From Shewanella mesophila (GTDB lineage Bacteria > Pseudomonadota > Gammaproteobacteria > Enterobacterales > Shewanellaceae): 64,000 nt of DNA. The notes below the pieces were generated by a model that did not search any database, had not been told where the DNA came from, and saw only the letters and a program-made list of their open reading frames with translations. Made by a program: the position numbers and the translations under genes. The stretch lies in NCBI RefSeq assembly GCF_019457515.1, contig NZ_CP080421.1, positions 3,038,001 through 3,102,000 on the forward strand, read 5' to 3'. Shown here one piece after another: positions 16,900-26,534 of the stretch. The first letter of the stretch is position 1. Each line of letters opens with the position of its first letter.

Positions 16900-17727
16900 C
16901 TATTCAAGCAACTCTTGTTTAGCCACCTTCATTAGTGGGTATTTATCAAGCTGTGGGATCTCCTTGCGCAGCTGTGACTCTAAAACGACTAACTGTTGAA
17001 AATTATCACAGAGCTTGTCTGCTCGTTCCTCTAGAGCTGCGGCCTGTTGCTCAATCTGAGCTTCAATATCTTTACCTACATTATCCATTTTAACAGAGAA
17101 GGCTTGCATTTTTTCTTCGAAAGAGTCGCCGTCCCCATTCATCATCTCACTGCCTAAGGTCATCATCATGCTGCCAATAGAGCTTTGCACTAACTGCTCC
17201 ATCTCCTGCTCAAACTCTTTGCCAAAGGTGTCTTCTAAAGATGACTCAGTCGAACCAAGATAAAACCTATCACCATTTTGATAGGCGACAGTATCGATTC
17301 TGCTGCCCAAGCGATCCATCATCTCATCAATTTTCGCTCCGGTTGCATCACCAAGCAAAGGCGTTAATGCCATACTGACAGCCGTGGATGCAATGTCGAC
17401 CGCATCATGGACTAAATCAATCACCTCAGGAAGTTGTTGAGAGACCTCATCGGCATACTGATTTACCAATTTTTGTTGGTTGGCATCTAAATTTACAGCT
17501 GCTCCGTCGACGTAAAGCTGACCAAGTTCAATACGATAAACTTCCTTTTTATCTTCGCTAATGATTAGCTTACGAGGTTCAACGGCGACATCATAGTTGA
17601 GGCTAACTTCACACTGATTATTGTCATGACCAAAAGAAAGGCTGTGGTCTTTATCACTCGCCCAAGCGGAGCTCGTTGTTGCAAGTACCAAGGCGGTTAA
17701 TCCCAAAGAAGCGGTTATCTTTTTCAT
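16900..17727 (-). CDS. yggN: YggN family exported protein (DUF2884)
   Basis: 276 residues from ATG 17727; upstream in-frame ATGs (17736, 17745, 17763) precede or overlap the AAGGA Shine-Dalgarno. Residues 1-23 are a signal peptide ending SSAWA. The mature part is acidic and helical, with a Cys near the start (NNQCEVSLNY) and one near the end (KLCDNFQQL), as in YggN of E. coli. The last third is rich in Glu/Gln heptads and probably coiled-coil. Function unknown; periplasmic. It is grouped with glutaminase and yggL on the same strand, but a 200-base gap suggests a separate promoter. Confidence 0.88.
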   Translation of the reverse strand: MKKITASLGLTALVLATTSSAWASDKDHSLSFGHDNNQCEVSLNYDVAVEPRKLIISEDKKEVYRIELGQLYVDGAAVNLDANQQKLVNQYADEVSQQLPEVIDLVHDAVDIASTAVSMALTPLLGDATGAKIDEMMDRLGSRIDTVAYQNGDRFYLGSTESSLEDTFGKEFEQEMEQLVQSSIGSMMMTLGSEMMNGDGDSFEEKMQAFSVKMDNVGKDIEAQIEQQAAALEERADKLCDNFQQLVVLESQLRKEIPQLDKYPLMKVAKQELLE

Positions 17728-17931
17728 TCCATTCATCCTTATCATTAATTCGTCGTATCGCAATATTGCTCACCATGACAATACGATATTGAATTAGCTA
17801 GATACAGATATCATGCCAAAACTTAAATAACCATAAAATTCAATAGGTAGAGGAAGAATGAGGTTAAAAGTGACCCAGCGAGTATTAGCGATATAAACCA
17901 GTTGTTGGCAGATATCGCTAACTTTTACAGA

Positions 17932-18858
17932 TTAGAATATCGATCTGCCTAGGGATTGAGATAGCCGCTCTAGTGCAGCGGTACCCGCGAGTGAATTGCC
18001 ATTCTTATCCAATTCAGGAGACCAAACACAGACACTCATGTCGCCAGGGATCACGGCAATAATTCCACCACCAACCCCACTCTTGCCAGGCATTCCGACC
18101 CGATAAGCAAACTCGCCAGCACCGTCATATAACCCAGATGTAGCCAGCAAAGCATTAAGTTTGCGAGTCTGTACTGGAGAAACAATCGCTTCACCAGATA
18201 AACTTTGACCACCATTGGCTAAATACAGCATAGCTTTTGACAGGTCGGCGCAGCTCATTCTCATCGCACAATAATGAAAATAGTTCTTTAGCACCCTATC
18301 GACATCATTATTGAAATTGCCAAAAGACTTCATCAAGTAGGCTATCGCTGCGTTGCGAGCACTGTGTTCATACTCAGAAGCAGCGACATTCTTATCATAT
18401 AAAATATGGGGATTGTCACTTAAGTTCCTAACAATCTCGAGCATACGATGTTTAGGAGCCCCTAAGCGGCTTTGTAACAGGTCGGCGATAATCAAGGCGC
18501 CAGCATTGATAAAAGGATTCCGTGGAACCCCTCTCTCTAACTCGATTTGCACTAATGAATTGAAAGATTGGCCGGAAGGCTCCTTACCCACACGAGACCA
18601 TATTTCATACTCTTCGTACAATGTGAGCGCCACTGTGAGACTAAAAACCTTTGAGATACTCTGAATAGAAAAAGGCTCTAAATAATCACCAGCACCAATG
18701 GTTGTGCCATCGACGCTAGTGACAGCTATGGCTAACTTTTGTGGATCCACCTTAGCCAAAGCAGGGATGTAATTGGCGACTTTACCTTGACCGAGCAGGG
18801 GACGAACTTCTTCTACCACCTGCTCAAGTAGCGCCTTATCTGGTTTTAGTTCCACCAA
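17932..18858 (-). CDS. glsA: Glutaminase
   Basis: 308 residues, a serine-dependent beta-lactamase-like glutaminase that hydrolyses L-glutamine to glutamate and ammonia. The nucleophile motif is FSIQSISKV (Ser-x-x-Lys, ~residues 63-71), with [10 protein letters not shown], the [20 protein letters not shown] block and the glycine-rich [18 protein letters not shown]. Length is typical of the GlsA/YneH type. The start is unusual: only TTG (18858) or GTG (18855) are available in frame, inside the 3' end of yggL, so the two genes overlap by about 13 bases and translation is probably coupled. Upstream ATG triplets are out of frame. Confidence 0.93.
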   Translation of the reverse strand: MVELKPDKALLEQVVEEVRPLLGQGKVANYIPALAKVDPQKLAIAVTSVDGTTIGAGDYLEPFSIQSISKVFSLTVALTLYEEYEIWSRVGKEPSGQSFNSLVQIELERGVPRNPFINAGALIIADLLQSRLGAPKHRMLEIVRNLSDNPHILYDKNVAASEYEHSARNAAIAYLMKSFGNFNNDVDRVLKNYFHYCAMRMSCADLSKAMLYLANGGQSLSGEAIVSPVQTRKLNALLATSGLYDGAGEFAYRVGMPGKSGVGGGIIAVIPGDMSVCVWSPELDKNGNSLAGTAALERLSQSLGRSIF

Positions 18859-19169
18859 ATATCATACAGCTCGCTAATCTCTACATTGGTAGTTGGTTGT
18901 TGTTTCCAGAAAGCGCTAACCGCTTCACGATCTTCTTCGGTACATTTACCTATAGCTTGGGTGGCGATGATGCCTTCCCACTCTTTATGTCCACCACCAT
19001 GGAAACCGAGCTTACGCACTTCAATCACTTCGGCAATAAACTGATCGACAATATTATCAATCTGCTCTTCAGAAACAGAATCATCAAAAGTCCAATTGAC
19101 ATCAAATCCAAACTCTTGAAACTCATCAATACGCAATTTTTTGCGAAGACGACGGCTACGTGTTGCCAT
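18846..19169 (-). CDS. yggL: YggL family protein (DUF469)
   Basis: 107 residues, matching the family length. DUF469 blocks: [19 protein letters not shown] near the N-terminus, [17 protein letters not shown] in the middle and the Trp-rich end (YDIWWN). In E. coli YggL has been linked to ribosomes; the mechanism is unknown. It overlaps the start of glsA and follows trmB by 65 bases on the same strand, the usual trmB-yggL neighbourhood. Confidence 0.92.
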   Translation of the reverse strand: MATRSRRLRKKLRIDEFQEFGFDVNWTFDDSVSEEQIDNIVDQFIAEVIEVRKLGFHGGGHKEWEGIIATQAIGKCTEEDREAVSAFWKQQPTTNVEISELYDIWWN

Positions 19170-19234
19170 GTTGTTACCCCGTTAGTTCATTAAAATAGTT
19201 AATAAAAATAGTGACACTAGTTAAACCGTAAACG

Positions 19235-19951
19235 CTATTCACAGCGCTCGAACATCAGATCCCATACACCATGACCAAGACGATGACCACGAGCTTCAAA
19301 TTTTGTTAGCGGACGATGATCTGGACGCGGCACGAAATCACCATTTGCAGACTGGTTCTTATACCCAGGAGCTGCACTCATCACTTCAAGCATATGCTCA
19401 CTGTAATTTTCCCAATCGGTGGCGAGATGAAATACACCACCGACTTTAAGGCTATTACGGATCATCTGTGCAAATTCAGGCTGTACGATACGGCGCTTAT
19501 GGTGACGTTTTTTATGCCATGGATCGGGGAAAAACAGCTGCACTCTAGCAAGCGAGCCTGGCGCAATACTGTTCTCTAACACTTCAATCGCATCATGATG
19601 GAAAACACGTAGATTAGTTACGCCAGCTTCAGCAGCATCAGCCAAACAGGCACCGACTCCGGGCTTGTGTACTTCGATGCCGATAAAGTTGAGCTCAGGA
19701 GCGGCTTTAGCCATCTCAACTAAAGAGGCCCCCATGCCGAATCCAATCTCGAGAACCGTATCCGCTTCACGGCCAAAAACTTGAGCTAAATCGAGAGGCT
19801 CGGGAGAGTAATCTAGCCCCATTAGCGGCCACTGCTGCTCCATCGCAACCGCCTGACCTTTTGTTAAACGCCCTTCTCGAAGAACAAAACTTCTTACTTT
19901 ACGAAGGTATTTACCCTCTTCATTAAACTCAGCGGTTGTAACGTCGCTCAT
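19235..19951 (-). CDS. trmB: tRNA (guanine-N7-)-methyltransferase
   Basis: 238 residues, class I SAM-dependent methyltransferase. The SAM-binding motif is [16 protein letters not shown] (~residues 66-81), followed by [13 protein letters not shown] and the TrmB signature [15 protein letters not shown] with the catalytic Asp. The C-terminal [17 protein letters not shown] is also typical. It forms m7G46 in the variable loop of tRNAs. It is divergent from mutY across 285 bases, as in other gammaproteobacteria. Confidence 0.96.
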   Translation of the reverse strand: MSDVTTAEFNEEGKYLRKVRSFVLREGRLTKGQAVAMEQQWPLMGLDYSPEPLDLAQVFGREADTVLEIGFGMGASLVEMAKAAPELNFIGIEVHKPGVGACLADAAEAGVTNLRVFHHDAIEVLENSIAPGSLARVQLFFPDPWHKKRHHKRRIVQPEFAQMIRNSLKVGGVFHLATDWENYSEHMLEVMSAAPGYKNQSANGDFVPRPDHRPLTKFEARGHRLGHGVWDLMFERCE

Positions 19952-20061
19952 TATTTCTAGCCTCTGTCTCTGCCATTAGTTGGCCATATAAGCATCTAAC
20001 GTAGCGACTGTTTAACTCATGAGTTAATGACACAGCCGAACTAGCAAGATCATGCACAATC

Positions 20062-20090
20062 TTGACACTAATATGATGGAATTTTTAAAA
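20062..20090 (+). promoter_or_regulatory. Candidate promoter for mutY
   Basis: TTGACA at 20062-20067, 17-base spacer, TTAAAA at 20085-20090. The -35 is perfect and the -10 is weak. It lies 145 bases before the mutY start in the trmB/mutY divergent region. Confidence 0.35.
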
Positions 20091-20235
20091 AGAAGGGCAT
20101 TATCCAAAGTTAATGGAGCAGTGCAAGCCCTATTGTTGCCAAAGTATACCAATAAACGCTCTAGGTGCGAGCAAAGCAGTACTTTAAACCCCATTTAAGT
20201 TGAGAAAACATCAGCGGCTCTATACACTGAGCGCC

Positions 20236-21297
20236 ATGAAAAAAGAGCAATTTCACCAGCGCATTGTTAACTGGTACGCCGTACATGGCCGCAAACACCT
20301 TCCTTGGCAACAAAATAAGACGCCTTACAAAGTTTGGGTCTCTGAGATTATGTTGCAACAGACCCAAGTCGCTACGGTTATCCCCTATTTCGACGCCTTT
20401 ATGGCAAGGTTTCCAACCATTGCCGTTTTAGCTGATGCAGAGCAAGATGAAGTCCTACATCATTGGACAGGGCTGGGTTACTACGCAAGAGCGAGAAACC
20501 TACATAAAAGTGCCCAGCTCATTGCCCGTGAATATGATGGACAATTTCCAACAAAATTTGACCAAGTGCTCGCCTTACCAGGTATAGGTCGCTCTACCGC
20601 TGGGGCTGTCTTGTCTCTATCTCTTGGCCAACACCACCCAATTTTAGACGGTAATGTAAAGCGAGTACTCGCAAGACATGGCGCAATTGAAGGTTGGCCA
20701 GGTAAGAAACAGGTCGAAGAGCAATTATGGCAACTGACAGAAAGCCTCACGCCAATAGACAGTATCGCTCATTACAATCAGGCGATGATGGACATAGGGT
20801 CGAGTATTTGTACCCGCTCGAAACCTAAATGTGACCAATGTCCTGTAGCCATAGATTGTAAGGCGCAATTAATGGGAAGGCAGACCGAGTTCCCCGGGAA
20901 AAAACCCAAAAAGACGATTCCTGAAAAACTGGCATATATGTTGGTGATAAGAGACTGTGACCGGGTCATGATGGCCAAACGTCCGCCCGCAGGAATTTGG
21001 GGGGGATTATGGTGTTTTCCACAATTTGGCACCATGTTAGAACTTAACCAGTTTATTGAGCAACACGGAATGCAGCTAGAGACAGATGAACCACTCGCGA
21101 GCTTTAGACACACATTTAGTCATTTCCATTTAGACATCGCAGCATTCACGGCAAAGATCAACCCCAGTAAAGCACATCTGATCATGGAAGATGATGCATC
21201 ACTCTGGTATAACATAGCCAATCCCCCTAAAGTTGGTTTAGCCGCGGCAACAGAGCGGATCCTATCCAGCTTAGGTTCTGAATTTAATAAGGAGTAA
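20236..21297 (+). CDS. mutY: Adenine DNA glycosylase
   Basis: 353 residues from ATG 20236 (an in-frame TTG at 20200 is rejected). It removes adenine mispaired with 8-oxoguanine. The catalytic Glu is in [13 protein letters not shown], the helix-hairpin-helix is [16 protein letters not shown] and the catalytic Asp is in [15 protein letters not shown]; the 4Fe-4S loop is [17 protein letters not shown] (C-x6-C-x2-C-x5-C, ~residues 190-206). The C-terminal NUDIX-like domain (from ~residue 235) has RHTFSHFHL, matching the FSH 8-oxoG-sensing loop. All key residues are present. yggX starts two bases after the stop, the usual oxidative-damage pair. Confidence 0.97.
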   Translation: MKKEQFHQRIVNWYAVHGRKHLPWQQNKTPYKVWVSEIMLQQTQVATVIPYFDAFMARFPTIAVLADAEQDEVLHHWTGLGYYARARNLHKSAQLIAREYDGQFPTKFDQVLALPGIGRSTAGAVLSLSLGQHHPILDGNVKRVLARHGAIEGWPGKKQVEEQLWQLTESLTPIDSIAHYNQAMMDIGSSICTRSKPKCDQCPVAIDCKAQLMGRQTEFPGKKPKKTIPEKLAYMLVIRDCDRVMMAKRPPAGIWGGLWCFPQFGTMLELNQFIEQHGMQLETDEPLASFRHTFSHFHLDIAAFTAKINPSKAHLIMEDDASLWYNIANPPKVGLAAATERILSSLGSEFNKE

Positions 21298-21299
21298 TC

Positions 21300-21578
21300 A
21301 TGGCTCGTACAGTGAACTGCCAATATCTTAAAAAAGAGGCAGATGGCCTAGCCTTTCAACTCTACCCAGGCGAATTGGGTAAGCGTATTTTCGACAATAT
21401 TAGCCAAGAAGCATGGACTCTTTGGCAGTCGAAACAGACGATGCTTATCAACGAGAAGAAGCTCAACATGATGAACGTCGATGACCGCAAGTTTCTAGAA
21501 GAGCAGATGGTGAACTTCCTGTTCGAAGGAAAAGACGTTGAAATTGAAGGCTATGTGCCAGAGAAAGATGACCAATAG
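21300..21578 (+). CDS. yggX: Fe(2+)-trafficking / oxidative damage protection protein YggX
   Basis: 92 residues, near the family's usual 90. It has the single Cys near the N-terminus ([10 protein letters not shown]), [24 protein letters not shown] and [10 protein letters not shown]. In enteric bacteria YggX protects Fe-S clusters and limits Fenton damage. It lies two bases after mutY, with the Shine-Dalgarno (AGGAG) inside the end of mutY, so cotranscription and coupling are likely. Confidence 0.95.
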   Translation: MARTVNCQYLKKEADGLAFQLYPGELGKRIFDNISQEAWTLWQSKQTMLINEKKLNMMNVDDRKFLEEQMVNFLFEGKDVEIEGYVPEKDDQ

Positions 21579-21614
21579 TCTCTCTAACAAGTTATAACTG
21601 AAAACGACTTAAAT

Positions 21615-21642
21615 AAAAAAGCGCCATCAACGGCGCTTTTTT
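21615..21642. terminator. Bidirectional terminator between yggX and yceI
   Basis: AAAAAAGCGCC / GGCGCTTTTTT stem with a six-base loop, placed between convergent genes; T runs occur on both strands. Confidence 0.92.
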
Positions 21643-21662
21643 GTCTTTGTACAAAATGGAAA

Positions 21663-22238
21663 TTACTGACGAATGCCTTCGACCACCAGATCGAGTTTCA
21701 CATGACTAGAAGCTGGACCTAAATCCATTTTGATATCGTAATCTTTCAATGCAAACTCTGTACTACCAATAAATCCAACGCGGTAACCTCCCCATGGATC
21801 TTTGCCCTCTCCCACAAGGTTGGCATCGATAGCCACATCTTTCGATACGCCATTAAGGGTTAGCAAACCATTAAGCACAAACTTGCCATCGCCTTTATCT
21901 TCCACCGAAGTTGATTTAAATGTGGCTTGAGGAAACTTAGCCACATTCAAAAAATCTTCACTGCGAAGATGCTTATCTCGCTCAGCATGATTAGAGTCTA
22001 AACTTGCCGTATTAATGGTGACATTAACCTTTGATGCACCAATGTCGCCATTATCGAAACTAAAATCACCAGAAAAATCGTTAAAACGGCCAACCACAAA
22101 ACTATATCCCAGATGACTTACCTTGAATTGCACAGAAGCATGAGCTCCTTGAGTATCGATAACATAGTCGGCAGCATTTACCTGTCCAGCCATCAATAGT
22201 GCTCCAGCGATCACGCTGCTTAATAAACCCTTTTTCAT
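21663..22238 (-). CDS. yceI: YceI family periplasmic lipid-binding-like protein
   Basis: 191 residues with a signal peptide (residues 1-22, ending GQVNA). The rest is the YceI lipocalin-like beta barrel: [59 protein letters not shown], and a C-terminal [20 protein letters not shown] block. Family members bind isoprenoid-type lipids or quinones. The start ATG overlaps the stop of the cytochrome b561 gene (ATGA), and this gene pair is conserved, suggesting joint action on quinones at the inner membrane and periplasm. Confidence 0.94.
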   Translation of the reverse strand: MKKGLLSSVIAGALLMAGQVNAADYVIDTQGAHASVQFKVSHLGYSFVVGRFNDFSGDFSFDNGDIGASKVNVTINTASLDSNHAERDKHLRSEDFLNVAKFPQATFKSTSVEDKGDGKFVLNGLLTLNGVSKDVAIDANLVGEGKDPWGGYRVGFIGSTEFALKDYDIKMDLGPASSHVKLDLVVEGIRQ

Positions 22239-22789
22239 TTTATCTCCTTAATAGTAACCATTCTGACTAATGTTGAATCTTTATCGATTACGTGATGCTT
22301 TATCGCCCCAAGCATATGTATACCCACTAAAGCAATTAGGCTATAAGCCAAATACTGATGGATGACACCCGCCAAATCTGCTTGATCATTAAATAATGCC
22401 CCTAGGCTAGGTAGCTCAAACAAACCAAATACCATAATGCCACGCCCATCTGCCGTAGAGATCAAATAACCGCTGCAAAAAATAGCCATGAGTAGCAGAT
22501 ACAGCAACCCATGAACTGCGGCGCCAAAGGTCTTCTCCCAAGCTTGATGCCCGGCCAGCCCTCTAGGCTTTGGGTTACTCCATCGCCAAAGCAATCGAGC
22601 TAATGTTGCCAGGAGCAATAGCACTCCAACACTCTTATGTAGTTCTGGCGCTGTTTTATACCAACTACTGTAATAAGTTAAATCCACCATCCAAAAGCCC
22701 AAAGCAAACAAACCGACAACAACAACGGCTGAAACCCAGTGCAGCAGGATACTCATTAAGCCAAAATGAGTTTCGGTATTCTTAAACAT
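22235..22789 (-). CDS. Cytochrome b561 (YodB/CybB type)
   Basis: 184 residues from ATG 22789 (GGAGT six bases upstream). An integral membrane dihaem cytochrome with four helices. Candidate haem-ligand histidines are ILLHWVSA (helix 1), [10 protein letters not shown] (helix 2), HQYLAYS (helix 3) and [15 protein letters not shown] (helix 4). The family passes electrons between quinones and acceptors. The stop codon overlaps the yceI start, so translation is coupled. Confidence 0.92.
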   Translation of the reverse strand: MFKNTETHFGLMSILLHWVSAVVVVGLFALGFWMVDLTYYSSWYKTAPELHKSVGVLLLLATLARLLWRWSNPKPRGLAGHQAWEKTFGAAVHGLLYLLLMAIFCSGYLISTADGRGIMVFGLFELPSLGALFNDQADLAGVIHQYLAYSLIALVGIHMLGAIKHHVIDKDSTLVRMVTIKEIK

Positions 22790-23131
22790 AGTCACTCCAC
22801 TTATTCAGGTGATATTTTCCTTTTAAAAGATAGTACGTTCGATTTTTAACGGTGAATATCGCGTAATTTCGCCAATTAGATTCGAATTATTAGAATAGTT
22901 AGAGTCTTTCGCGCACTTTAGGAAGCATTTAGGGGCCTTAACCAGAGAAAGTAGCAATTTAACGACTCAATTTTAGATGGGAGCTTTAGATCGAAGCCTT
23001 AGCTAGAACCAAACAGACGTTATAAAAGCGCTTGAGTGTAGCTTTGTCGCACTAAAAACCAGCTAACAAGATAAAAAACAGACATTTTGAGCATTAACTA
23101 GCCATGCAGTAAGATTTATCTAAAAAAGCAC
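22790..23131. other. Gene-free region upstream of cytochrome b561 and the tRNAs
   Basis: About 340 bases holding the divergent promoters of the cytochrome/yceI operon and the tRNA operon. I see no other feature. Confidence 0.5.
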
Positions 23132-23160
23132 TTGCAGGATAAATATGACCGCTATATTAT
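23132..23160 (+). promoter_or_regulatory. Stable-RNA promoter of the tRNA-Phe/tRNA-Thr operon
   Basis: TTGCAG, 17-base spacer, TATTAT, then a GC-rich stretch (ACGCGCACTCC) like the discriminator of stringently controlled stable-RNA promoters. It lies about 70 bases before tRNA-Phe. Confidence 0.7.
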
Positions 23161-23231
23161 ACGCGCACTCCAAACGACACGGGTTACATAAGACCTGGTT
23201 TGAAGTAGTAAACTAGACACTTAGTTTAGTT

Positions 23232-23307
23232 GCCCGAATAGCTCAGTCGGTAGAGCAGAGGATTGAAAATCCTCGTGTCCCTGGTTCGATTCCGGGTTCG
23301 GGCACCA
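23232..23307 (+). tRNA. tRNA-Phe (GAA)
   Basis: 76 bases with a complete cloverleaf. The acceptor stem is GCCCGAA / TTCGGGC, the anticodon stem GAGGA / TCCTC frames the loop TTGAAAA giving anticodon GAA, the T arm has GGTTCGATTCC and CCA is encoded. Confidence 0.98.
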
Positions 23308-23339
23308 CTATTTAGCAGTACATTAGTTGTAAAAGTTAA

Positions 23340-23415
<76 letters not shown>

Positions 23416-23423
23416 TATAAATT

Positions 23424-23449
23424 AGCCTCGACATTGTCGGGGCTTTTTT
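23424..23449 (+). terminator. Terminator of the tRNA operon
   Basis: AGCCTCGAC / GTCGGGGCT stem (one T-G wobble) followed by six T, nine bases after tRNA-Thr. Confidence 0.9.
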
Positions 23450-23481
23450 ATATCTAAATTATCTTAATCCCTCGAACAATC

Positions 23482-23568
23482 TATACCAATCAATATAAGA
23501 AAGTGATCTATTCAACGTGTTTTTTGGCAACTAATTCAAGGCGAATGGACGATGAAATGGTTGCTCCA
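23482..23568 (+). repeat. Dispersed TATACC-type intergenic repeat
   Basis: About 85 bases that match 63842-63928 nearly throughout, including the block GTGTTTTTTGGCAACTAATT. The left end TATACCAATC(A)ATATAAG is a degenerate inverted repeat; the better-conserved form AATACCAATCGGTATAA recurs at 23637-23653. The 170-base interval may therefore be one small mobile repeat (MITE-like) with similar ends, interrupted by the nagP terminator. Confidence 0.75.
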
Positions 23569-23603
23569 AGTTCAGCAATACCTTTCAGAATAAAGATAGG
23601 TAA

Positions 23604-23626
23604 TAAAAAAGGAGCCCTTAGGCTCC
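23604..23626 (-). terminator. Rho-independent terminator after nagP
   Basis: On the minus strand GGAGCC / GGCTCC with a four-base loop and six T. It lies about 105 bases beyond the nagP stop. Confidence 0.8.
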
Positions 23627-23731
23627 TCATCAGTTAATACCAATCGGTATAAGTACAACTTGTGTTAGCCCGCCTAACAGACAAAAGCATCACGCTTCAG
23701 GCTAAGTCACCGAATCTCTTATAGATTGATA

Positions 23732-25036
23732 CTATTTCCAGCTTCTCATCTTATGCCCTTTAACGGCATAAAACAGGATAAACAGATAACAGGGGAACAT
23801 CACCATATAACCGCCCTGCTGCCCGAGTGACGTTGCCGAACTAGTTAGTCCCCAAAACAGTGGACCGAAAGCACCACCTGCAATGCCCATGACCAATAGC
23901 GCCGAACCAGTGCTAGTCAACTTACCCATACCCGATAACGCTAGCGGCCATACCGCAGGCCAAACAATCGCATTGGCTAACCCAAGGAAAGCGATCATTA
24001 ATAAGGTATCGGGTAACATGGCGCCACCAAAAGGTACCAATAGAGTATTTGCTATGGCGTAAGAGCTATTGTCGCCAAATAAAATCCCTAAGGTTAATAC
24101 AAGTCCTAGGATCGCAGAGATCATTAGCGCCTTAGGCTGGGAGATAAAACGTGGGATAGTCAAAATACCTAAGGTGTAACCCAGCACCATACAGATCATG
24201 GTATATGAGGTCATCACGCCGTAGTTTTCAACACCCAGTGACAATGCAAAAGTACCTATGGTATCGCCAGCGATAACCTCGACGGCAACATAGAAAAATA
24301 GCGCTACCACACCTAATGCAAGATTCGGATGAGACAGTGCTTCGCGAGTATGCCCTTTACCACAGCCCTCTTCATCATCTTCTTTTTCCAACTCAGGTAA
24401 GGGAGACTTCTTCACTAAGACGGCTAATAACCCAATAAACAATGCCATTCCCATATAGGGATAAACTAAGCTATTGGCCATCTCATCGATTTGAACTTGA
24501 GTCAGCTCCATACCGACGCGATCTTTAAAGCTATCCAGGATCAGCGCGGTGAATACTAACGGTGCAATAACGCCAGCGCCCTTATTAAGGATCCCCATTA
24601 CGCTAACACGAGCTGCCGCGGATTCCTCTGGACCAATTCGAACAACATAAGGATTAACAGCAGTTTGCAACAAAGTCTGCCCAGTCCCCATCACCAATTG
24701 AGCAAACAGAAACAGGACAAATATTTGGGTCTTAGCCGCAGGAATAAACAACAAGCCCGCGAGCATCATTATCCCCATGCCTAATGCCATACCGGTTTTA
24801 TAGCCCACTTTTCGTATAACCCAAGCCGAAGGAAGTGCTGTAAATGTAACGGCAATATAAAAAGAGAAAAGGATGAGTGAAGCTTGAAAGGGGGAAAGTT
24901 GAAGGATCTGCTTAAGATAGGGCATCAATGAGCCATTTAACCAAGTAGCAAATCCTAGAATAAAGAACAGTCCTGCGACAATCGCCATCGGGATCGCGCT
25001 ACTGCGCTTAATTTCACTATTTAATGTCATTTCCAT
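23732..25036 (-). CDS. nagP: N-acetylglucosamine MFS permease (NagP type)
   Basis: 434 residues, about twelve membrane helices, major facilitator superfamily, fucose permease/FGHS sugar:proton symporter branch. The start region AIVAGLFFILGFATWLNGSLMPYLKQ is typical of this branch, with ALPSAWVIRKVGYKTG in the first cytoplasmic loop and LLQTAVNPYVVRIGPEESAAAR after helix 4. The central loop is acidic (LEKEDDEEGCGKG). The position next to nagX-nagA-nagK and the NagR operator upstream argue for GlcNAc uptake across the inner membrane, as established for Shewanella NagP. It is separated from nagX by 245 bases with its own promoter. Confidence 0.93.
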   Translation of the reverse strand: MEMTLNSEIKRSSAIPMAIVAGLFFILGFATWLNGSLMPYLKQILQLSPFQASLILFSFYIAVTFTALPSAWVIRKVGYKTGMALGMGIMMLAGLLFIPAAKTQIFVLFLFAQLVMGTGQTLLQTAVNPYVVRIGPEESAAARVSVMGILNKGAGVIAPLVFTALILDSFKDRVGMELTQVQIDEMANSLVYPYMGMALFIGLLAVLVKKSPLPELEKEDDEEGCGKGHTREALSHPNLALGVVALFFYVAVEVIAGDTIGTFALSLGVENYGVMTSYTMICMVLGYTLGILTIPRFISQPKALMISAILGLVLTLGILFGDNSSYAIANTLLVPFGGAMLPDTLLMIAFLGLANAIVWPAVWPLALSGMGKLTSTGSALLVMGIAGGAFGPLFWGLTSSATSLGQQGGYMVMFPCYLFILFYAVKGHKMRSWK

Positions 25037-25167
25037 AAGCCTGTTTTCTTATAGTAATTAATATGTTGATACCAGTTAAACCAGTACCGGCTCAGTATTA
25101 TAGTGGTACAGCTATCAAAGGCTCGACTCCAGAAGCATTGGAATAGTTTTGCCCCCTTGTTTCACCG

Positions 25168-25206
25168 ATGTTAAAACATAAAACACCAAAAGACAACGCT
25201 GTCATT
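25168..25206 (-). promoter_or_regulatory. nagP promoter with NagR operator
   Basis: On the minus strand TTGTCT, 17-base spacer, TAACAT. The -35 hexamer lies inside the palindrome GACAACGCTGTC (25192-25203), so binding of the LacI-type regulator would block polymerase. The leader to the nagP ATG is about 125 bases. Confidence 0.8.
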
Positions 25207-25280
25207 TTTAATTTTAATTGAATACATAGCTAACTTATCGATTTAGTTCACTAAAAAAATCAGCCATGATATTTCAAAGG

Positions 25281-26435
25281 TCAAACTTTAATAAAAATGC
25301 CACGTTTATACATCCAATACAGTAACAACCACTGCACCGTGAGCAACCCAATCGTTGCAGCAAACATCTGCATTGATGCTGGTAGTACATCAATAAAACC
25401 ACCAAAGAGACTCGACGAAACGTATTGCCATTTAACAAGGCTTGAGGAGAGGTAAATAATGATGGCATTACAACCAATAACAACAAATACAAAAGCGAGG
25501 CGATGTAATCTGAGCACATCAACCAAGGCATAGAAAAGAGCCAAAAATATCAAACTCCAACCCGTAGTCACCAATACAAAGCTACTGGTCCATAAATCTT
25601 TATTTACAGGAATAACACTATTAGATAGCCAACCTAGCCCGAGTATGACAGTGCCGATTAATAACAGTACGCCAACCTTAGCCCACTCGCCTTTTGGGTG
25701 AGTCTTTACAATGAAGTGGCCAGTAAAGACGCCGGCTAAGGCATTAATTACCGCGGGAATCATTGATAATACACCTTCGGGATCTGTTGCCCGACCTTGA
25801 TAGCTAACGCCTGGTAGCAGAAGGCTATCAACATAAGCGTTGATTGAGCCAGCCATTGATAAGTCACCAGCATTTCCGCCGGGAACAGGAACATAAAGCT
25901 GGATAAAGGCATAACCAAACAGCAATGCCATAGCAACGCCGATCTGAATCTTTAAGCTAGTATGCCAAACCAGCATAGCCGCAAAAAACCAGGCAAAGGC
26001 AATACGTCCTAGCACACTGGCATAACGGATCTCATCCAGCGCCGCTGGGACACCATTTCCCCATCCGTGATTATAAAGAACACCGAAAAATAATAATAAA
26101 GCCAAACGCTTAAATGCGTGACGATAAACGGGTAAGCGAGTCGTAAAAGGTAACTTATCTAGACGCTTCGGAGATAAGCCCAGTGCGACCCCAGAGAGGA
26201 AAATAAACAGCGGAAAAATCAAATCATAAAAAGTAAATCCATGCCACTGACTATGATGCATCTGTGCAGCGGCTATCTTCCAGCCTTGCCATCCCGTCCA
26301 GGTCAGTAGGCCAGCAAACAGGGCCTCACCACCGAGGATCCAAAACATATCGAATCCACGCAAAGCATCGAGTGACATAAGCCGTGGTTTCGACGTTTTT
26401 TTCAGGCTTGCTTCCATATTGAGATTTTCCGCCAT
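25281..26435 (-). CDS. nagX: NagX, DUF5009 membrane protein of the GlcNAc locus
   Basis: 384 residues with about ten membrane helices. The N-terminal signature PRLMSLDALRGFDMFWILGGE (residues ~17-37) and FPLFIFLSGVALGLSPKR place it in the acyltransferase-like DUF5009/HGSNAT-related family. NagX is genetically tied to GlcNAc and chitobiose use in Shewanella and relatives; its reaction is not established. It lies between nagA and nagP on the same strand; nagA ends 99 bases upstream, so it is probably read from the nagK-nagA promoter. Confidence 0.9.
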   Translation of the reverse strand: MAENLNMEASLKKTSKPRLMSLDALRGFDMFWILGGEALFAGLLTWTGWQGWKIAAAQMHHSQWHGFTFYDLIFPLFIFLSGVALGLSPKRLDKLPFTTRLPVYRHAFKRLALLLFFGVLYNHGWGNGVPAALDEIRYASVLGRIAFAWFFAAMLVWHTSLKIQIGVAMALLFGYAFIQLYVPVPGGNAGDLSMAGSINAYVDSLLLPGVSYQGRATDPEGVLSMIPAVINALAGVFTGHFIVKTHPKGEWAKVGVLLLIGTVILGLGWLSNSVIPVNKDLWTSSFVLVTTGWSLIFLALFYALVDVLRLHRLAFVFVVIGCNAIIIYLSSSLVKWQYVSSSLFGGFIDVLPASMQMFAATIGLLTVQWLLLYWMYKRGIFIKV

Positions 26436-26534
26436 ACTAAGGTTCTTGTTCTTATTCGTTTAGGTCAGTCAACTTGTATTGTTATTAAGCCCCAAAAGTT
26501 TGGCTTTTAGGGCTTAATAACAAAATTTACAGGG

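Noticed and set aside
25274..25531. 85-codon frame overlapping the 3' end of nagX
   Set aside because: Same strand, other frame, within the strong nagX frame; a shadow.
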